Source of the DNA: CAYWGR01 sp964458015
GTDB lineage: Bacteria; Planctomycetota; Planctomycetia; Pirellulales; Thermoguttaceae
Assembly (NCBI GenBank): GCA_964458015.1
Contig: CAYWGR010000052.1
Coordinates: 1-31,239, forward strand
Reading direction: 5' to 3'
Length of the DNA: 31,239 nucleotides
In this document: positions 22,496 through 31,239 of the stretch, piece by piece
Position numbering within the stretch: position 1 is the first letter of the stretch
How the letters are laid out: every line of letters begins with the position of its first letter
Position numbers and translations under genes: made by a program
Notes under the pieces: model-generated
What the model saw: the letters and a program-made list of their open reading frames with translations, nothing else
Database searches by the model: none
Told to the model about the DNA's origin: nothing

Positions 22496-22753
22496 TCAAG
22501 ATTGCAGCAGTCGGTCGTAGTCGGCATGAATGCCGATCCAAAACCATACCAACCCTTCCGGTCCTTCCACGGCAAGCGCCCGATGCTTCTTCCCCACGCG
22601 GACAGACCAATATCGCCCGACTTTTTTTAGATGCAAGGAAGGATGGCTAGAAGAGTTCTTCGGAAGAACGAAAGCCTTATCGGCTAACTCGCGAACCGAT
22701 GGCGATAACCGATGATAATGTTGCCAGAATTCGGGCGAGGCAAAGTGTTTCAC
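22496..22753 (-). CDS. RelE/ParE-type toxin of a type II toxin-antitoxin pair
   Basis: The product is about 85 residues with the compact RelE/ParE pattern: FASPEFWQHYHRLSPSVRELADKAF (two helices), then HPSLHLKKVGRYWSVRVGKKHRALAVEG and the last strand LVWFWIGIHADYDRLL. Basic residues KK and RVGKKHR line the strand where RelE-like enzymes bind RNA. GTG at 22753 is preferred over the TTG at 22765 because it overlaps the antitoxin stop as GTGA, a standard coupling of such pairs. The target (ribosome-bound mRNA or gyrase) cannot be told from sequence. Confidence 0.8.
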   Translation of the reverse strand: MKHFASPEFWQHYHRLSPSVRELADKAFVLPKNSSSHPSLHLKKVGRYWSVRVGKKHRALAVEGPEGLVWFWIGIHADYDRLLQS

Positions 22754-22950
22754 AATTCCGTGCAACGCCCGGCTTTGAAATCTTGAATTGCTCGATCGGC
22801 AATGGCATCAAGCTTGCCGGATTTGGCATCATTTTTCCACTGTTCGTCCCAAAGATTATTGCCCATCCGCTCAAACCACTCACGAAAGCGGCTTAGTTCT
22901 TCCGGCGACAATTGCACCACGGCGGATTCGATTTCTTCAACAGTGCTCAT
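22750..22950 (-). CDS. Antitoxin of the adjacent RelE/ParE-like toxin
   Basis: The 66-residue product begins MSTVEEIESAVVQLSPEELSRFREWFE and ends DAIADRAIQDFKAGRCTEL. The form is that of a widespread antitoxin found with the neighbouring toxin type. It lacks a clear N-terminal DNA-binding domain, so autoregulation may need the toxin or another factor; the C-terminal half is the probable toxin wrap. It is transcribed first, and its stop TGA overlaps the toxin start by 4 bases. Confidence 0.8.
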   Translation of the reverse strand: MSTVEEIESAVVQLSPEELSRFREWFERMGNNLWDEQWKNDAKSGKLDAIADRAIQDFKAGRCTEL

Positions 22951-22999
22951 TTGCTCTATTTTACCCCATGCATCCTACTGGGACAAGTCTGCACTATCG

Positions 23000-23791
23000 C
23001 TAATCCTTCAGCCACTCAATGATTTCGCGGGCGGCTTCTTCGACCGATTTGCCGGTTACATCAATGCGATGCCAGTGGTATTTGCGGCAAAGTTGATCCA
23101 TATACAGAATCTCCGCGCGTATTTGATCGAGCGAAACATAAGACTGCATGGGAATTGCGTCTTCCTCGGCCCGAACCCGGCGCAATTGCTGAAGCTTTTC
23201 GGGCGCCATGACGAGGCAGAACACCCTGTCAGCAGGCACGGCCAGCAGGCCTTGCGGCGGCTCGACGCCGGGAACCAACGGCACATTCGCCGCAAACCAG
23301 CCGCGATAAGCCATATAGAGCATTGTTGGCGTTTTCATCGAACGTGAAATGCCCACTAAAACAACCTCCGCACGATCGAGAGTGTCGGTCCCCTGGCCGT
23401 CATCGTGATGGAAGGCATAGGCCACCGCCTCGATCTCGCGCGTCTTCGCGTCATTCAAATCCTGAAATAACCCCGGCTTCTCCTGAGGGGCTATATTCAA
23501 ATGGACTGTCAGCCGTTCGAGCACCGGCCCCAAAATATCCAGAACATCCACGCCTTGTGTTCGGGTTTCAATGCGCATGATCCGGCGCAGGTCATCCGAG
23601 ACCAGCGTGTGGATAATCATGGCGTTGTTGTCTCGCGCTTCTCGAACAACGCCATGAACCTGCCGGGGTGTTTGCACATGCGCACGACGCACCAGTCGGA
23701 CCGAGGCGTCCTTGAATTGCACCAAACCCGCCCGCATCATTCGCTGTGCGGTATCGCCCGTGGCATCAGAAACAACAAAGACCGTGAACAT
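23000..23791 (-). CDS. ppsR: PEP synthase / PPDK regulatory protein (kinase-pyrophosphorylase)
   Basis: This is the DUF299 bifunctional enzyme. It phosphorylates a threonine of phosphoenolpyruvate synthase or pyruvate phosphate dikinase using ADP, and reverses the reaction with phosphate. The 263-residue product has the N-terminal VFVVSDATGDTAQRM motif, the P-loop VLVGISRSMKTPTMLYMA (about 144-161) and a conserved C-terminal segment (GYKV-like RGWFAANVPLVPG, then IDVTGKSVEEAA). The target enzyme gene is not in the window, so which of the two it regulates is open. ATG at 23791 is standard for the family. Confidence 0.92.
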   Translation of the reverse strand: MFTVFVVSDATGDTAQRMMRAGLVQFKDASVRLVRRAHVQTPRQVHGVVREARDNNAMIIHTLVSDDLRRIMRIETRTQGVDVLDILGPVLERLTVHLNIAPQEKPGLFQDLNDAKTREIEAVAYAFHHDDGQGTDTLDRAEVVLVGISRSMKTPTMLYMAYRGWFAANVPLVPGVEPPQGLLAVPADRVFCLVMAPEKLQQLRRVRAEEDAIPMQSYVSLDQIRAEILYMDQLCRKYHWHRIDVTGKSVEEAAREIIEWLKD

Positions 23792-23906
23792 AGCGTCATC
23801 CTACCCGACGATTGGCGGCAGTCAAACAGCAATGTTTTTTTCGAGGCCTCATCAAAACGATATACTCCCCATGCCGGCAAGTACTCCGCAGCCGCAGTAA
23901 AACATT

Positions 23907-24040
23907 ATGGCGGTTTGTCCGCAGACCGCAAAAAACACAACAGAATAGCCGGGAGCTAACAGCTCCCGGAATGTGCGAGAATTACACAACTGTTTAGCGG
24001 CCGCCGGTACGGCGGCCCTGTTGCCAAGCTGCCCTACCGG
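23907..24040. repeat. Modular palindromic repeat cluster 3 (C, A, B)
   Basis: This is the minimal form of the composite. Module C at 23907-23930 has stem GCGGTTTG/CAGACCGC around TCCG. One A module (23948-23969) has arms CCGGGAGCT/AGCTCCCGG. One B module (23997-24020) has arms GGCCGCC/GGCGGCC. It ends in the GTTGCCAAGCTGCCC word also seen after cluster 2. The rest of 23792-24284 holds no supported gene. Confidence 0.8.
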
Positions 24041-24284
24041 TGGCAGCTAAACAACATAGCTTACCCAACTTCACCACAAAAAATTACTGCGCCCTCCTGT
24101 GCAGCCTCCGGCGATGAACAGTTCAGATCAAGGATTCCATTTCTGCACTCTTTCGCCCAAACTGCCCAGATTTGATCTTGCCCAAGGTTGCAGATCCCGG
24201 TAAAAGTCACGCCGACTGTCGAAATCTCTCATCTTGATGATAGCTCTAATGAATTTGGCCCCCCAACGGCCCCAAGGCATTGCC

Positions 24285-26506
24285 ATGTTTGAAGCAAATA
24301 AAAGCATACGCATTTTATCGCAAGTTGTTATATGGTCACTATTTGCGGCATCCGCATTTGGTCAGGCCGTCCCGCCCAAACCCCTGTCGGAATCCGAGTT
24401 TACGGAATTGTTGCATGCCCGGCTCAAGCAGACAGACGAACCTTCAGACCTAGACGATGCAACAAAAACCAAGGTCAAAGAACTCTACCAGCAGGCTTTG
24501 ACCGAAATGAACTCGGTCAAGAAATGGGCGGAGAAGACTTCTCAAAATGAGAAATCGGCGCTAGATGCTCCTCGGGAATTCGAACAGACCAAAGCCGCCC
24601 TGGCGACACTGCCTGCCCAAGCCATGTTGGCCATTCCGGCCGATGCCACGGTGCCGCAAATCGAGCAGATCATTTCAAAACGCGAAGCCGAGTTGGCGAA
24701 GCTGCAAAAAGCCTTGGCCGATGACGAAGCAGATCTGAAGGGCAGTACAAGTCGCCGAGCAAAAATCTCGGAACAAATCACCGCGGCCAAGGACCGGCTC
24801 ACAAAGATTAACGAGGAGTTGAAGACCACGCCGCCGATGGACGAGCCTCCCGCGGTCACTTCCGCCCGACGCATGGTTCTCATTGCCCGCCGTCGGTCGG
24901 AAGAACAGCAGATTTGTTGTTGCGAAAAAGAGTTGACTGCTTATGAAGCGAGGGCCGATCTGCTGCCGCTGCGACGCGACTTGGACGCCCGGCAAGTTGC
25001 TTTGGCCGAACAAGAAATCAAGCAATATCAAACGATCGTCAATAGCCGCCGGCGGCAAGAGACCGACCAGCAGGTCGAACGCGCTTCGTGGGAAGCCAAC
25101 AAAGCGCACCCGGCTGTTCGGCAATTGGCCGAGGACAATGCCGAGTTGGCAAGGATGCGAAAACCGTTGGCCGACCAGATTGCAGACGTTACCAAACAGC
25201 GCGATCAGGTCATTCTTCAACGCAACACGCTCAAGGAACAATTCACGCGCGTTCAGGAAAAGGTCGAGGCGGCCGGCAAAACCAACACGACCTATATGAT
25301 TGGGCTAAAACTGCGCGAACTACGCGAGTCGCTTCCCAAACTCTATGATTATCAGCGCAATGCCGACTCGCGGCAGCAAACCATGCGTGACATCCAACTC
25401 GAACTGCTGCAATTGCAGGATGTTCGCGCAACCTTAGCCAATCTGGATTTTCAGACGCAAAATGTCGTTCAGGGTTTAAGTGCGACTCAGCAAATAGGCG
25501 ATCAGGCGGAATTGGAAAGAGCCGTCCGCCAAGCCCTTCAAACCAAACAAGACTATCTCGACGCCTTGATCGGTGATAAACGCGCCTATTTCGACAAAGT
25601 CGTGGATCTGGACACGGCGGAGAAGCAACTTTGCGCGGAAACCGAGGAATGCGCTCGCTATATCGACGAGCGGGTGCTTTGGATCGCCAGTTCCGGCCCC
25701 CTAGGATCGGCCGATATTCGCAACACAGTGGAAGCCGCCTGGTGGCTGGCCGGCCCCGAAGCCTGGTATGACCTGGGACGGACGTTGGTCTCCGATGCAA
25801 CAAAAAATCCCGCATTCTTAATCTTGGCTTCGATTGTTTTTCTATCGTTGATTTATTGCCGATCCCGATTTCGCACGCGGCTCGTCGAAATCGGCGAGAA
25901 AGCGTCGCGGGGTAGTTGTTGCCTATTTGTTCCTACGTTGGAAACCTTTTTCTTAACCGTGTTCATCGCGGCAGCCTGGCCAGGCTTGATGTGGTACGTT
26001 GGTTTTCGGCTTACGAACGCCGCCGATGCCTCGGAATTGTGCAGAGCCTGGGGACCGGGATTAACCGAAACCGCCCGTGTGTTCTTGGCTCTTAATCTGC
26101 TCTTCCACGTTTGCGGTCCTCGCGGACTCGCCGAATCGCACTTCGGCTGGCCTGTTTCAGCCCTGAAACTGATTCGCCATAACATCCGTTGGTTTTGCAT
26201 GCCGGTGCTTTTGCCGCTGATGGGTGTGGCCGTAGCCATGGCATGGCAATATAACAACCACTGGGACGCCTCCTTAGGCCGCATTTGCTTCACAACGGCC
26301 ATGTTCGGATTCGCCTGGGCTTTGCATCGCGTTCTGCGGCCCGGCAGCGTCGTGTTTCAAGCTATGGTGGCTTCACGGCGCGGCGGATGGGCGGAAAAAT
26401 TCCGCTACGTCTGGTATCCGCTCTGCATTTTGACTCCCGCCGCGTTGGGTATCCTAGCTGCCGCCGGATATCACTACACATCGCGGCAACTGGTCATCCG
26501 CCTCAT
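24285..26506 (+). CDS. Large MscS/MscK-type mechanosensitive channel, N-terminal part (gene broken by N gap)
   Basis: This is the 5' part of one channel gene; the 3' part continues after the gap. It encodes about 740 residues: a signal peptide (MFEANKSIRILSQVVIWSLFAASAFGQA) and then a long periplasmic coiled-coil domain rich in Lys, Glu, Gln and Ala (about 30-490). Several membrane helices follow from about residue 520 (NPAFLILASIVFLSLIYC, ETFFLTVFIAAAWPGLMWYVGF, VLLPLMGVAVAMAW, LCILTPAALGILAAAGY). This layout matches MscK/YbdG-type large MscS proteins that open under membrane tension. ATG at 24285 is preferred over 24234 because it starts the signal peptide and has AAGG upstream. Confidence 0.88.
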
Positions 26507-26516
26507 NNNNNNNNNN
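26507..26516. other. Assembly gap (10 N)
   Basis: Ten N interrupt the channel gene inside a predicted membrane helix. The reading frames on the two sides do not agree through ten bases, but the run is probably a fixed-length scaffold placeholder. No real frameshift can be claimed. Confidence 0.98.
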
Positions 26517-27790
26517 TAAGCGTCTACGTTTTAGTAGGCGGAATCATTTGCCGAGCTTTGCTGTTTCGATGGACGTTGGTCAACCAACGCAAACTGGCGA
26601 TCGAACAAGCGCGTCAGCGTCGTGCGGCCGCCCAATCGGAAAACGCCGCCGGCGAAGATGCGGCTCCCTTGGCCGATTTGCCCACCGTGGCGACCTCGGA
26701 ACGCGACTTGGTTTCGATCAACACTCAAACCCGCCGCTTCATCGAGTATTCGCTCGGCGTAGCCTGCGCATTGGTCATCTGGTGTGCCTGGGTCGATGTA
26801 TTGCCCGCCTTGGGAAGCCTGAATGTCCAGGTTGGTTCAACGACCGTCACGGTGAATGAAGAAGTCAATCAGGCCAACGGCGCGAAAAAACTCGAGGCCC
26901 GCGAGCAACTACGCAAAATCACGCTGGCCGATATCTGTTTGGCGGTCATTATCCTTGCCACCACCATTACGGCTGCAAGAAACATCCCCGGCCTTTTGGA
27001 AATGGCGGTCCTGCAACATTTACCGTTCGATGCCGGCGCACGCTACGCCGTGGCCACGGTCTGTCGCTACTTGATCACGCTGGTTGGCCTAATGTTCTGT
27101 TTTGGAATACTCGGCGTCGGTTGGTCGAAGGTCCAATGGCTTGCGGCGGCCGTCTCCCTCGGATTAGGTTTCGGCTTGCAAGAAATCTTCGCCAACTTCG
27201 TCTCCGGTTTGATCATCCTCTTCGAGCGGCCGGTGCGCGTGGGCGACGTAGTCACCATCGGCGACATCAGCGGCGTTGTCTCGCGTATCCGCATCAGAGC
27301 CACGACCATCACCGATTGGGATCGGAAGGAATTGATCATCCCCAACAAGGAATTCATCACCGGCCGCGTCTTGAATTGGACCTTGACGGACCAAGTCAAT
27401 CGGATCGTCGTTAAAGTGGGCATTGCCTACGGTTCCGACACACAACGCGCTGCGGAGATACTCTTGGCCGCGGCTCGCAACCATCCCATGGTCATGGATG
27501 ATCCTGCCCCGCAGGTCTCGTTCGAGGCTTTCGGCGATAGCGCCTTGCAATTCGTACTGCGATGCTTTTTGCCCAACTTGGAAAGCCGAGGGCCGGCCAT
27601 TCACGAGTTGCACATGGCCATTGACCAAGCCTTCCGCGAGGCAGGCATCGAAATGCCGTTCCCCCAGCACGATGTCCATGTGCGCTCGGTCGATTTGCCG
27701 CCCTCGATGCTGCAACAACCGCTGGAAGCCGGCATCAACCGACCTTGGCCCCCCACCCTCAGGCCAGGCTCGACAGAAAAAGCAGCTTGA
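26517..27790 (+). CDS. Large MscS/MscK-type mechanosensitive channel, C-terminal part
   Basis: This is the 3' part of the gene starting at 24285. After one helix (SVYVLVGGIICRALLFRW) and a basic, Gln-rich cytosolic loop come helices leading to the MscS pore. The pore-lining helix is VQWLAAAVSLGLGFGLQEIFANFVSGLIILFERPVRVGD, with its small-residue pattern. The beta domain has VTIGDISGVVSRIRIRATTITDWDRKELIIPNKEFITG, then VNRIVVKVGIAYGSD and a C-terminal alpha/beta domain ending in EMPFPQHDVHVRS. The total protein is at least about 1,160 residues, the MscK size class, and would release solutes on osmotic downshock. Confidence 0.9.
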
Positions 27791-28175
27791 GCGATAATGT
27801 GGAAGGTCGGTAATATATTAACCGAGTGAACAAAATTCACCCTCGTTTTCATCCTAGTTTTCACCCTCGTTCCGAAGCTCCGGCTTCGGAACGCCCGTTT
27901 TGAACTACTGCTTCGGTCGTCTCGAAAGGATTACATCGCACGACTAGTCAGGAAGCGGAGCTTCTGAAAAGTGCGTTCCCAAGCTGGAGCTTGGGGAACG
28001 AGAGAATAATGTATTCCCAAGCGGAATCTCGGGAACGAGAGCAAAAGGAAAATTAGCCGTTTTGCTCGGCTTTTCCATTGCCATTTAGATTTTAGTCTTC
28101 GGCATTGATGCGTCATTGGAAATTTTGGCATTCGACATTGCTTAAACCTTCTGTTTCCGGCATTTGCATTCCCTC
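27791..28175. repeat. Intergenic palindromes of the GTTCC-AAGCT family
   Basis: 27869-27892 has perfect 10-bp arms GTTCCGAAGC/GCTTCGGAAC around TCCG. 27974-28000 is a related palindrome, CGTTCCCAAGCT-GG-AGCTTGGGGAACG, with one bulge. A degraded third copy follows at about 28012-28037. The first palindrome sits 80 bases after the channel stop and could act as a terminator. No gene is supported in this stretch. Confidence 0.55.
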
Positions 28176-28850
28176 ATGTCCATTCTTCCGCCTTCATTGC
28201 GTTTTCCGCCAGCCGAAGAGGCCGATGCTGAAGGCCTAGTCGGTTTTGGTGGAAAACTTTCGCCGGAATGGCTGCTGGATGCTTATCGGCATGGAATTTT
28301 TCCTTGGCCGATCACCGACTTCGACGCACCGCTGGCTTGGTGGTCGCCCGATCCCAGGGCAATCATCGAATTCGACCGTTTTCATGTATCGCGACGGTTG
28401 CGGCGCACGTCGCGCGGCAGCCGATTCGAAGTGACGCGCAACGTTGATTTTGCCGGCGTCATCCACGGCTGCGCCATGGCCCCCGGCCGACTGAACCAAA
28501 CGTGGCTGACGCCCGAGATGATCGACGCCTACATTCAGCTTCACAAACTGGGCTGCGCCCACAGTGTTGAAGTTTGGAGCGGGCAGGAATTGGCCGGCGG
28601 AGTCTACGGCGTGTCCATCGGTGGGCTGTTTTCAGCCGAATCGAAGTTTTACCGCGTGCGCGACGCCTCGAAGGTGGCTTTAGTGCATCTTATCGAACAT
28701 TTGCGCGACCGCGGCTATATTTTGATCGACATTCAGCAGCTAACGCCGCACACGGCCCGATTCGGCGCCATGACGATTCCTCGCACCGAATATCTGCGCC
28801 GCCTAGCCCTGGCGATTGACCTGCCGGTTACGTTTTCGGATGCTCAATGA
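28176..28850 (+). CDS. aat: Leucyl/phenylalanyl-tRNA--protein transferase
   Basis: Aat adds Leu or Phe from charged tRNA to proteins with N-terminal Lys or Arg, making them ClpS/ClpAP substrates in the N-degron pathway. The 224-residue product has the family motifs GLVGFGGKLSPEWLLDAYRHGIFPWP (about 23-48), WWSPDPRAIIEF, and SVEVW-G-ELAGGVYGVSIGGLF. ASKVALVHLIEHLRDRGY and IDIQQLTPHTARFGA come next. ESKFYRVRDASK replaces the more usual ESMFHR form. ATG at 28176 was chosen over a TTG at 28164. No clpS or clpA is nearby. Confidence 0.95.
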   Translation: MSILPPSLRFPPAEEADAEGLVGFGGKLSPEWLLDAYRHGIFPWPITDFDAPLAWWSPDPRAIIEFDRFHVSRRLRRTSRGSRFEVTRNVDFAGVIHGCAMAPGRLNQTWLTPEMIDAYIQLHKLGCAHSVEVWSGQELAGGVYGVSIGGLFSAESKFYRVRDASKVALVHLIEHLRDRGYILIDIQQLTPHTARFGAMTIPRTEYLRRLALAIDLPVTFSDAQ

Positions 28851-28906
28851 TATCTGGCGAGCCATCGCTTCGCTCAACCCGCCCCAAATGCAATGGGCGG
28901 CAATTC

Positions 28907-30280
28907 TCATTTCAACAAGTGCCGATTCGCAATGCTGATGCCGCTGAGAATCGTGCCGACGATGCCGACCATGCCTTGATCGTTGCCGCAAATAAAGAGG
29001 TTGTTCAAATGCGTGGAACCGTCCGGCCGTTTGCGGGCAGAACCGTAGATCGAACCGTCGGCATGGCCCGTAAACCGATGAATCGTCAGCGGCGTGAATA
29101 AATCCGTGTCGATCACCGTGCCGCGGAAGTCCGACGTAAATCGCACGGCCGAGGCCGTCATCTGGTCGTAACACCGCAGCTTCGCCAAACGATATGCCTC
29201 CGGGTCGAGTGCGGCCCAGCGGTCGTAGTTGGCCAACACGCAAACGCGCATGATCCCTTCGTCGAGCGGCTCGGAATAATGAAAATTATTCGGCGAACAA
29301 ATCACTCCGCTCCGCAAATCCACGAGCCCCTCGGGCTTCTCGTAGCAAAACTTCTCCGAGTCGTTGAAAAATATGATGGTTCGATCACACCCAAGCGTGT
29401 GCGGCTGGGCATCGAGAACGGAAATCGATTCCACGAACGAAAGCCGGTCCGAGGTCGGCTCCTCTTCCGTTTGTCCATCATCGCAAAGACGTATGGTTTC
29501 AGTCCAACCAGCCGAGGAAAGCACGGTTTTGGCCTCGATTTCCTCGCCGCTTTCCAAAACGACTTTTTGCACGGATCCTTCGCGAACGACAATCCGTTCG
29601 ACGGCCGCCCGCAAACGCAACTCGCCGCCCAAATCCTTGAATCGCCCCATCAGCATCTTCAAAATCAGCCGAACGCCGGCCAGGGGACGGGCAAAACCTT
29701 CCAAAAATATCGCACGGAACATGATGCTGAACTGGTCGAAATCCAGATCATGTGCTTTCGCGCTGCCGTAGAACAAGATGGGGCAAAATATCATATCGAC
29801 CAACAAGGGATCGTCGATAAATCCTGCCACCACTTCCCGGGCCGAACGATCGAGCCCCTCGCCGCCGAACTGATCGTAATCGATCAGTTGCGAGATAAGC
29901 CGCCGGAAATTGTCGATTTGACGCGGAAAAAGACGCCGAACCTCGGATTCGAGCAACTCGATATTATTGGAAAAACGCAGCGTCGCCCCGGGAAACATAA
30001 CGGCCGAACCAACTTGCGGCGCTAAGGCCCATTCTTCCCAGGTGATGCGAAGCTGCCGCAACAACCGGGCCATGGGACCGCGATGCGCACCCTTCGGTGC
30101 GTAATTGGTCACGGCATGTAACCCAACGTCGTAGTTGCGGCCGCGTTGCCGATAGAAGGAATTCAGCCCGCCGACGACGTTGTGCCGCTCTAGGATGCAA
30201 ACACGTTTGCCGAAGTGGGCCAAGCGAATGCCCGCCGCTAACCCCGACATGCCGGCGCCGATGATGATCGTATCGTACAT
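28907..30280 (-). CDS. FAD-dependent oxidoreductase, phytoene desaturase (CrtI)-like
   Basis: The 457-residue product has an N-terminal Rossmann FAD site (TIIIGAGMSGLAAGIRLAHFG, about 4-24, then ERHNVVGGLNS) and a C-terminal FAD motif NLFICGNDQGMVGIVG. Overall it resembles CrtI-like desaturases, isomerases or saturases. It is the third gene of a minus-strand run: ketosynthase, ACP, then this gene 97 bases later. That suggests it acts on an ACP- or KS-derived acyl chain rather than on a carotenoid. CrtI-like proteins beside KS and ACP genes are known from ladderane clusters of anammox planctomycetes, but this locus alone does not prove such a product. ATG at 30280 precedes the Rossmann motif directly. 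Confidence 0.9.
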   Translation of the reverse strand: MYDTIIIGAGMSGLAAGIRLAHFGKRVCILERHNVVGGLNSFYRQRGRNYDVGLHAVTNYAPKGAHRGPMARLLRQLRITWEEWALAPQVGSAVMFPGATLRFSNNIELLESEVRRLFPRQIDNFRRLISQLIDYDQFGGEGLDRSAREVVAGFIDDPLLVDMIFCPILFYGSAKAHDLDFDQFSIMFRAIFLEGFARPLAGVRLILKMLMGRFKDLGGELRLRAAVERIVVREGSVQKVVLESGEEIEAKTVLSSAGWTETIRLCDDGQTEEEPTSDRLSFVESISVLDAQPHTLGCDRTIIFFNDSEKFCYEKPEGLVDLRSGVICSPNNFHYSEPLDEGIMRVCVLANYDRWAALDPEAYRLAKLRCYDQMTASAVRFTSDFRGTVIDTDLFTPLTIHRFTGHADGSIYGSARKRPDGSTHLNNLFICGNDQGMVGIVGTILSGISIANRHLLK

Positions 30281-30377
30281 GACTGAGGGCGAGGGATTAG
30301 AGGCTCGAGGCTAGAAGAAATAAAGGCCGCGGGTTTTTGGTTTTCGGTCCCCGGCCCCTAGTCTCCAGCTTCTTTGC

Positions 30378-30638
30378 TTACTTCTTTGCGATATCCTTCA
30401 TGCGAGGCTCTAGATAACGAACCGTGCTGCTCATGCTGGCCAACTCGGTATATTCCTCTTCGGGAATCTGAACTCGATAACGCTTGCGCAATTCCATCAC
30501 GATATCGAGGAAGTCCATGCTATCCAACTCTAGCTGATCACGGAAAGGAACGTCTTCCTTCAGGTTGCTCAAGTCTTCATCGGGCGCGATATCGGCGAGT
30601 ATTTCCGTTATTGCTTCTCTAATTTCCGCTGCCGTCAC
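30378..30638 (-). CDS. Acyl carrier protein
   Basis: The 86-residue acidic product has the carrier motif LELDSMDFLDIVMEL with the phosphopantetheine serine at residue 40, and the four-helix ACP layout. It carries the growing acyl chain as a thioester. The start is GTG at 30638, with GGAG 8 bases upstream. It starts 38 bases after the ketosynthase stop and precedes the CrtI-like gene, so the three are probably one operon. The sequence differs from the housekeeping AcpP pattern (DSLD), which supports a specialised pathway. Confidence 0.92.
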   Translation of the reverse strand: MTAAEIREAITEILADIAPDEDLSNLKEDVPFRDQLELDSMDFLDIVMELRKRYRVQIPEEEYTELASMSSTVRYLEPRMKDIAKK

Positions 30639-30676
30639 TTCAAATTCTCCGTAAGATGAATTTATACTGTCTGTTT

Positions 30677-31239
30677 TCAGTCTTCAACTTTTTTGATGAT
30701 CACGACGGAATTGATCCCCAACATTCCAAACGAATTGTTAAGAATCGTGTTGATTCGCTCCGCCTTTTGCGGATGATTGGCCACCAAACCCGGCAGTTCA
30801 CAAGCGGGATCAAGATTATCCAGGTTGATCGTGGGATGGCAAATGCCGTCGTCAAAGGCAGGAAGATTGCCGGCCAGTTCCAAAGCGCCGGCAGCGCCCA
30901 TCGCATGGCCGATGTAGCTCTTTGTGTTGTTGAACAAAGGGTGGCGCCCTTTGCTCCACACACTGCGTAAGGCCTGGCACTCCTGGGCGTCACCCGACGA
31001 CGTGCCCGTGGCATGGGTGCTGACGATATCGATATCTTCCGGCGAAAGGCCCGCTCGACGCAGCGCCAAACCGATGCATTCGGCTTGCCGCCCCGGATCG
31101 GGCAAAACAAAATCGGTGGCGTCGCTGTTGATGGCATACCCGGCTATCTCACCGTAGATCTTCGCACCCCGGGCTTTCGCATCGGCAAGCCGTTCGAGCA
31201 CGAACATGCAGCCGCCCTCGGCCACGACAATGCCGTTGC
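30677..31239 (-). CDS. Beta-ketoacyl-ACP synthase (KAS II/FabF-like), N-terminal part outside window
   Basis: The frame runs off the right end, so only about 187 C-terminal residues are present; the GTG at 31225 is internal. Visible ketosynthase motifs are the two catalytic histidine sites: THATGTSSGD (usually EAHGTGT) and NNTKSYIGHAMGAAGALE. The Gly-rich AEGGCMFVLE and a C-terminal NNSFGMLGIN also fit the thiolase fold. The active-site cysteine lies in the missing part. The changed first histidine motif (THATGT) and AEGG suggest a divergent KS rather than housekeeping FabF. The ACP gene follows at 38 bases. Confidence 0.9.
   Translation of the reverse strand, partial: NGIVVAEGGCMFVLERLADAKARGAKIYGEIAGYAINSDATDFVLPDPGRQAECIGLALRRAGLSPEDIDIVSTHATGTSSGDAQECQALRSVWSKGRHPLFNNTKSYIGHAMGAAGALELAGNLPAFDDGICHPTINLDNLDPACELPGLVANHPQKAERINTILNNSFGMLGINSVVIIKKVED

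Overview
The window looks like bacterial chromosome from a planctomycete. This is inferred from gene content and style, not from a marker gene. The evidence is: the futalosine menaquinone gene mqnD; a csrA and an nrdR; a cytosolic Ser/Thr kinase with the motif DWG in place of DFG, fused to PAS domains; an OleC-like AMP ligase; a ketosynthase/ACP/CrtI-like oxidoreductase operon; and intergenic spaces full of short palindromic repeats, with gene starts often lacking a Shine-Dalgarno sequence. A run of 10 N (26507-26516) shows that this is a draft or metagenome scaffold.

Layout. 1-894: 3' part of an unrecognised gene with a duplicated domain. 1468-3698 (minus): mqnD, csrA and nrdR, separated by structured spacers. 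4027-5105 (plus): a zinc-ribbon/PH-domain membrane protein, a small membrane protein, and a 72-bp relic of a second copy of the first gene. 5198-10308 (minus): rpoN, recR, ebfC, dnaX and, upstream of dnaX, the small SRP RNA with a promoter-like sequence. dnaX carries an A10 run whose alternative frames both stop within a few codons, as expected for tau/gamma production. Two palindromic MITE-like elements flank dnaX. 11010-12917 (plus): Ser/Thr kinase with two PAS domains. 13244-14791 (minus): two small proteins and mntP. 15038-18776 (plus): OleC-like ligase, a small unknown protein, a DUF1330 protein, a GNAT acetyltransferase and a SAM methyltransferase. 19004-20154: padR and a HAAS-type membrane protein behind a promoter buried in dyad symmetries. 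20467-22376 (plus): pentapeptide-repeat protein, secreted SGNH hydrolase and hotdog thioesterase. 22496-23791 (minus): a toxin-antitoxin pair and the PEP synthase/PPDK regulatory protein. 24285-27790 (plus): a large MscS/MscK-type channel gene split by the N gap. 28176-28850 (plus): aat. 28907-31239 (minus): ketosynthase (cut by the window edge), acyl carrier protein and FAD-dependent CrtI-like oxidoreductase.

The SRP RNA, dnaX, ebfC and recR form a replication/repair/secretion housekeeping block. The ketosynthase-ACP-oxidoreductase genes look like one operon for a modified fatty acyl or polyene product. The padR/HAAS pair is a self-contained regulatory unit. The most striking non-coding feature is a set of three repeat clusters (10329, 20157, 23907) built from the same palindromic modules in the same order (C-A-B), with different copy numbers. 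I see no complete insertion sequence, prophage, tRNA, rRNA or CRISPR array.
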